A stretch of DNA of 9,499 bases, from contig CAKOSN010000048.1 in the NCBI GenBank assembly GCA_934102255.1, positions 1 to 9,499 of the forward strand, read 5' to 3'. The notes beneath the pieces are model-generated. The model searched no databases. It saw only the letters and a list, made by a program, of their open reading frames with translations, and had not been told where the DNA came from. Within the stretch, counting starts at the first letter, position 1. Each line of letters opens with the position of its first letter. This DNA is from an uncultured Bacilli bacterium (GTDB lineage: Bacteria; Bacillota_I; Bacilli_A; RF39; UBA660). The translations under genes and the position numbers were made by a program. Positions 7,544 to 9,499 of this stretch are shown in pieces.

Positions 7544-7571
7544 ATTTTACAGGATTTTATTACAATTACAA
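7544..7571 (-). promoter_or_regulatory. Candidate promoter for the acyl ligase-kinase 2 operon
   Basis: On the minus strand TTGTAA (7566-7571) and TAAAAT (7544-7549) are 16 bases apart, about 63 bases before the ATG. Both match consensus only partly. The 145-base gap after the ABC-F gene shows no strong terminator, only an AT-only imperfect stem, so read-through is also possible. Confidence 0.35.
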
Positions 7572-7625
7572 GTAAATAATCTAAATTTATTAATAAAACT
7601 CTACTATTATTAATCCTCTAATACA

Positions 7626-9206
7626 TTATCTTAATGTAACAACACCATTTTCTACATTTATTTCTATATCCGACTTTAATATATCATTATATTTTCTATT
7701 ATGAGAGATACTTATTATTGTTCCTGGATAATTATTAATTAATTCATACACTATATCTAAACCGTCTTTATCTAAATGATTAGTAACCTCATCAAAGACT
7801 AAAACATTTATTTTATCCAAAACTAATTTTATAATATTTACTCTAGTTCTTTCTCCTGGAGATAAACTACTATAAACTCTATTTCTATCTTCATATTCAA
7901 AGCCCATTTTATCAAATAAAGTAAAAATTTGTCCATAATCTTTCTTACTTACATCTTTAGTAACATAAGAAAGTAATGAACCACTATCATTAACTTCCAA
8001 GGTATTCTGAGATATATAGCCAATATTAACGTCATTTCCTAGTTTAACAGAACCACTTATCGGTTTTATTTGTCCTAGAATAGTTTTTATAAAAGTAGTT
8101 TTACCACTACCATTACCCCCACAAACCTTAACTTTTGAACCAAATGGAATCTTCAAATTAATCATTGGTGTTTTAAATAAATCATAACCACATATTAAAT
8201 CTACTATTACAATATCTTTATTTCCTCTAGAGCTATCAAAATTAAATAATAGTTTGATAGGCACTTTTTCTTCAAAATTAGGAATTTCTAAATTTTTAAG
8301 TTCTTTTGTTAATTTCACTAAATTACTTGCATTAGTTTTTTCCTTAGCATAATTATTAGCAATTTTGTCATTGTCATTATGAGCCTTACTGCATAAGCCT
8401 TTATTACTCCAGCCCTTAGCTTGTTCTATCTTAAGTTTCAAATTTTCCTTTTGCTCATTTAAAATTTCATATTTTTCTTTTTGTTTTTCATATTCTTGAC
8501 TTTTTATCAGTAAATAATCATTATATTTTAAATTATACTTGCAAATACTACCATTTTTTAGTTCAAATATTTTATTTACAACATTATTTAAAAACGTTTC
8601 GTCATGGGATACTATAATCATTTGTTTAGACAGATTTATTAAATAATTTTCTAACCATTCTATCGCTTTAATATCTAAATTATTAGTCGGTTCATCTAAT
8701 AGAAGAACATCAGGGTTAATCATAAGTACAGTTGCTAATGAAACTTTCATCTTCTCGCCACCAGATAAATGACCTATAAAAACATCTATACTTTTTTGTA
8801 AAGATAATCCATATATTATCTTTTGTAGTTTATCATCAAATATATAACCTTCTATTGCTAAAAATTCATTTAAAGTTTGATTATATTCATTAATATTACT
8901 TTCATCAAGATTAGATTGTAAATAATTAAGCCTATTTTCAAGCTTATCATAACCAGTTATTTGTTTAATATATTTTTCAATAGTATAATCATTATAAACA
9001 GAAGAAATCTCCTGTTTTAAATAACCAATTTTTGCATTTTCTAAATCTAATACACCAGAGTCTGGTAATACTTCCCCACTTATTATTTTTAATAAAGTAG
9101 ATTTTCCACTTCCATTAGCGCCAACAAGACCAACTTTATCATTTCTATTAAGATTAAATGAAATATTATCTCCATTAATCTGCATTTTTATATTTTTTAT
9201 CTTCAT
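7626..9206 (-). CDS. ABC-F family ATPase, possible ribosome-protection protein
   Basis: A soluble protein of 526 residues with two ATPase domains and no membrane segments, the layout of ABC-F translation factors that bind the ribosomal E site. Domain 1 has Walker A GANGSGKST (29-37), signature LSGGE (147-151), Walker B LLLDEP with Glu172, and His201 in VSHDE. A charged, helical linker (about 233-310) joins it to domain 2, with Walker A GGNGSGKTT (363-371), signature LSPGE (448-452), Walker B FDEVTNHLD with Glu473, and His502. Both catalytic Glu residues are kept. Length and single linker fit the antibiotic-resistance ABC-F groups (Vga, Lsa and Msr types) as well as housekeeping ones, so resistance is only a possibility. 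The start is the ATG at 9206 with GAGGTG 7 bases upstream; an in-frame ATG at 9221 would overlap that site. A possible operator and a 9-codon leader lie upstream. It is probably a separate unit from the downstream operon. Confidence 0.92.
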   Translation of the reverse strand: MKIKNIKMQINGDNISFNLNRNDKVGLVGANGSGKSTLLKIISGEVLPDSGVLDLENAKIGYLKQEISSVYNDYTIEKYIKQITGYDKLENRLNYLQSNLDESNINEYNQTLNEFLAIEGYIFDDKLQKIIYGLSLQKSIDVFIGHLSGGEKMKVSLATVLMINPDVLLLDEPTNNLDIKAIEWLENYLINLSKQMIIVSHDETFLNNVVNKIFELKNGSICKYNLKYNDYLLIKSQEYEKQKEKYEILNEQKENLKLKIEQAKGWSNKGLCSKAHNDNDKIANNYAKEKTNASNLVKLTKELKNLEIPNFEEKVPIKLLFNFDSSRGNKDIVIVDLICGYDLFKTPMINLKIPFGSKVKVCGGNGSGKTTFIKTILGQIKPISGSVKLGNDVNIGYISQNTLEVNDSGSLLSYVTKDVSKKDYGQIFTLFDKMGFEYEDRNRVYSSLSPGERTRVNIIKLVLDKINVLVFDEVTNHLDKDGLDIVYELINNYPGTIISISHNRKYNDILKSDIEINVENGVVTLR

Positions 9207-9210
9207 AATA

Positions 9211-9240
9211 TCACACCTCATATAAATTAGCGTACATCAT
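9211..9240 (-). CDS. Possible 9-codon leader peptide upstream of the ABC-F gene
   Basis: The minus strand reads MMYANLYEV then TGA. The stop ends 4 bases before the ABC-F start, and the last codons overlap its GAGGTG ribosome binding site. Translation of this frame would therefore affect access to the ABC-F start, as in leader-regulated ribosome-protection genes. No ribosome binding site precedes it, so it may be chance. Confidence 0.25.
   Translation of the reverse strand: MMYANLYEV
9214..9219 (-). promoter_or_regulatory. Ribosome binding site deciding the ABC-F start
   Basis: GAGGTG on the minus strand, 7 bases before the ATG at 9206. It rules out the ATG at 9221, which it overlaps, so the protein begins MKIKNIKM. 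Confidence 0.8.
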
Positions 9241-9282
9241 ATAAAGTTATAAACTAAAATCGTCTTTCTACTATCTTTTTCT

Positions 9283-9304
9283 ACAATAATGATACAATTA
9301 TTGT
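9283..9304. promoter_or_regulatory. Palindrome, possible operator at the ABC-F promoter
   Basis: Perfect 8-base arms ACAATAAT and ATTATTGT surround a 6-base spacer. The palindrome covers the candidate -10 box (9289-9294) and part of the promoter spacer, the position expected for a repressor site. Neither side has a T-run, so a terminator is unlikely. AT-rich sequence makes chance palindromes more common. Confidence 0.4.
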
Positions 9305-9317
9305 TAATATTCTTCAA
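9289..9317 (-). promoter_or_regulatory. Candidate promoter for the ABC-F gene
   Basis: Minus-strand TTGAAG (9312-9317) and TATCAT (9289-9294) are separated by exactly 17 bases; the -10 matches at 5 of 6 positions. It would give a leader of roughly 75 bases that contains the 9-codon frame. Confidence 0.42.
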
Positions 9318-9420
9318 GAACTCTCATCAATATATTTAACAAAAGTTTCTTCATCAACAACTGCAGCTATTTTAACTAATTTTAAGAAAAACACAAGTAC
9401 TTAGCCTAAACTTAATAAAT
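9314..9420 (-). other. Decayed reading frame / intergenic repeat, long copy
   Basis: The rest of this gap holds no complete gene. The minus strand is open from 9400 to a TGA at 9314-9316 (28 codons, no clear start) and reads like a protein tail: LKLVKIAAVVDEETFVKYI. The stop overlaps the candidate ABC-F -35. Parts of this stretch recur at 3062-3121, which gives a related, shorter peptide. It may be the remnant of a lost gene or a dispersed repeat. I do not recognise the family. Confidence 0.3.
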
Positions 9421-9436
9421 GGTATGTTTAACTTAT

Positions 9437-9492
9437 GATAATGTCTTAATGGTTATCTTTTGAAAATGTCTCATTTTCATTTATAATATGTC
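9437..9492 (+). repeat. Three AATGTC-type repeats, possible mobile element end
   Basis: Related motifs GATAATGTCTTAAT (9437-9450), GAAAATGTCTCATT (9462-9475) and TAATATGTCACC (9486-9497) recur with ATGTC spaced 25 and 22 bases apart. The middle one is also a 7-base inverted repeat, GAAAATG and CATTTTC with a TCT spacer. Several short repeats in series are typical of the ends of some insertion sequences, and GAGG at the window edge could be a ribosome binding site for a plus-strand gene outside. No transposase is visible here. Confidence 0.35.
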
Positions 9493-9499
9493 ACCGAGG

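Noticed and set aside
7540..7545. Perfect TATAAT on the plus strand
   Set aside because: No matching -35 box and no plus-strand gene follows; expected by chance in such AT-rich DNA.
7575..7612. Possible terminator after the ABC-F gene
   Set aside because: Only an AT-only imperfect stem (TTAATAA with TTATTAA) and no T-run on the minus strand.
1..9499. tRNA, rRNA, riboswitch or CRISPR array
   Set aside because: No cloverleaf, conserved ribosomal RNA or regularly spaced repeat-spacer pattern was seen; the gaps between genes are short and AT-rich.

Overview
The window is a strongly AT-rich bacterial segment. Every convincing gene lies on the minus strand, so it reads from right to left. Good AGGAG-type ribosome binding sites, the standard genetic code (Trp from TGG), a TTA/AAA-rich codon style and the gene families suggest a low-GC Firmicutes or Mollicutes-related gut-type bacterium. 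The species cannot be named from the sequence.

Order along the minus strand: (1) about 290 bases with no convincing gene (9207-9499). They hold three AATGTC-type repeats that may be the edge of a mobile element, a decayed reading frame, and a probable promoter, operator and leader for the next gene. (2) An ABC-F ATPase (7626-9206). (3) A FadD-like AMP-forming acyl ligase (5591-7480), followed after only 20 bases by (4) a complete hybrid histidine kinase with 7 membrane helices, HisKA, HATPase, receiver and HPt domains (3234-5570), closed by a rho-independent terminator. (5) A PlsC-like acyltransferase (2143-2979). (6) A second hybrid kinase with its own extended -10 promoter, cut by the left edge of the window (1-2084).

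The most notable structure is the kinase pair. From the end of the last membrane helix onward the two proteins are about 95% identical by my hand alignment, although their DNA has many silent differences. Their 7-helix sensor domains are homologous but strongly diverged. This looks like one signalling core kept constant behind two different inputs. Each kinase gene directly follows a lipid-active enzyme gene (acyl ligase then kinase; acyltransferase then kinase). It is a reasonable inference, not proof, that the locus senses and adjusts fatty acid or membrane lipid state. No response regulator or DNA-binding output is present in the window.

The ABC-F gene appears to be a separate unit. It has a candidate promoter overlapped by an 8-bp-arm palindrome and a 9-codon open frame ending 4 bases before its start. 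This arrangement recalls leader-controlled ribosome-protection genes, but it is not demonstrated here.
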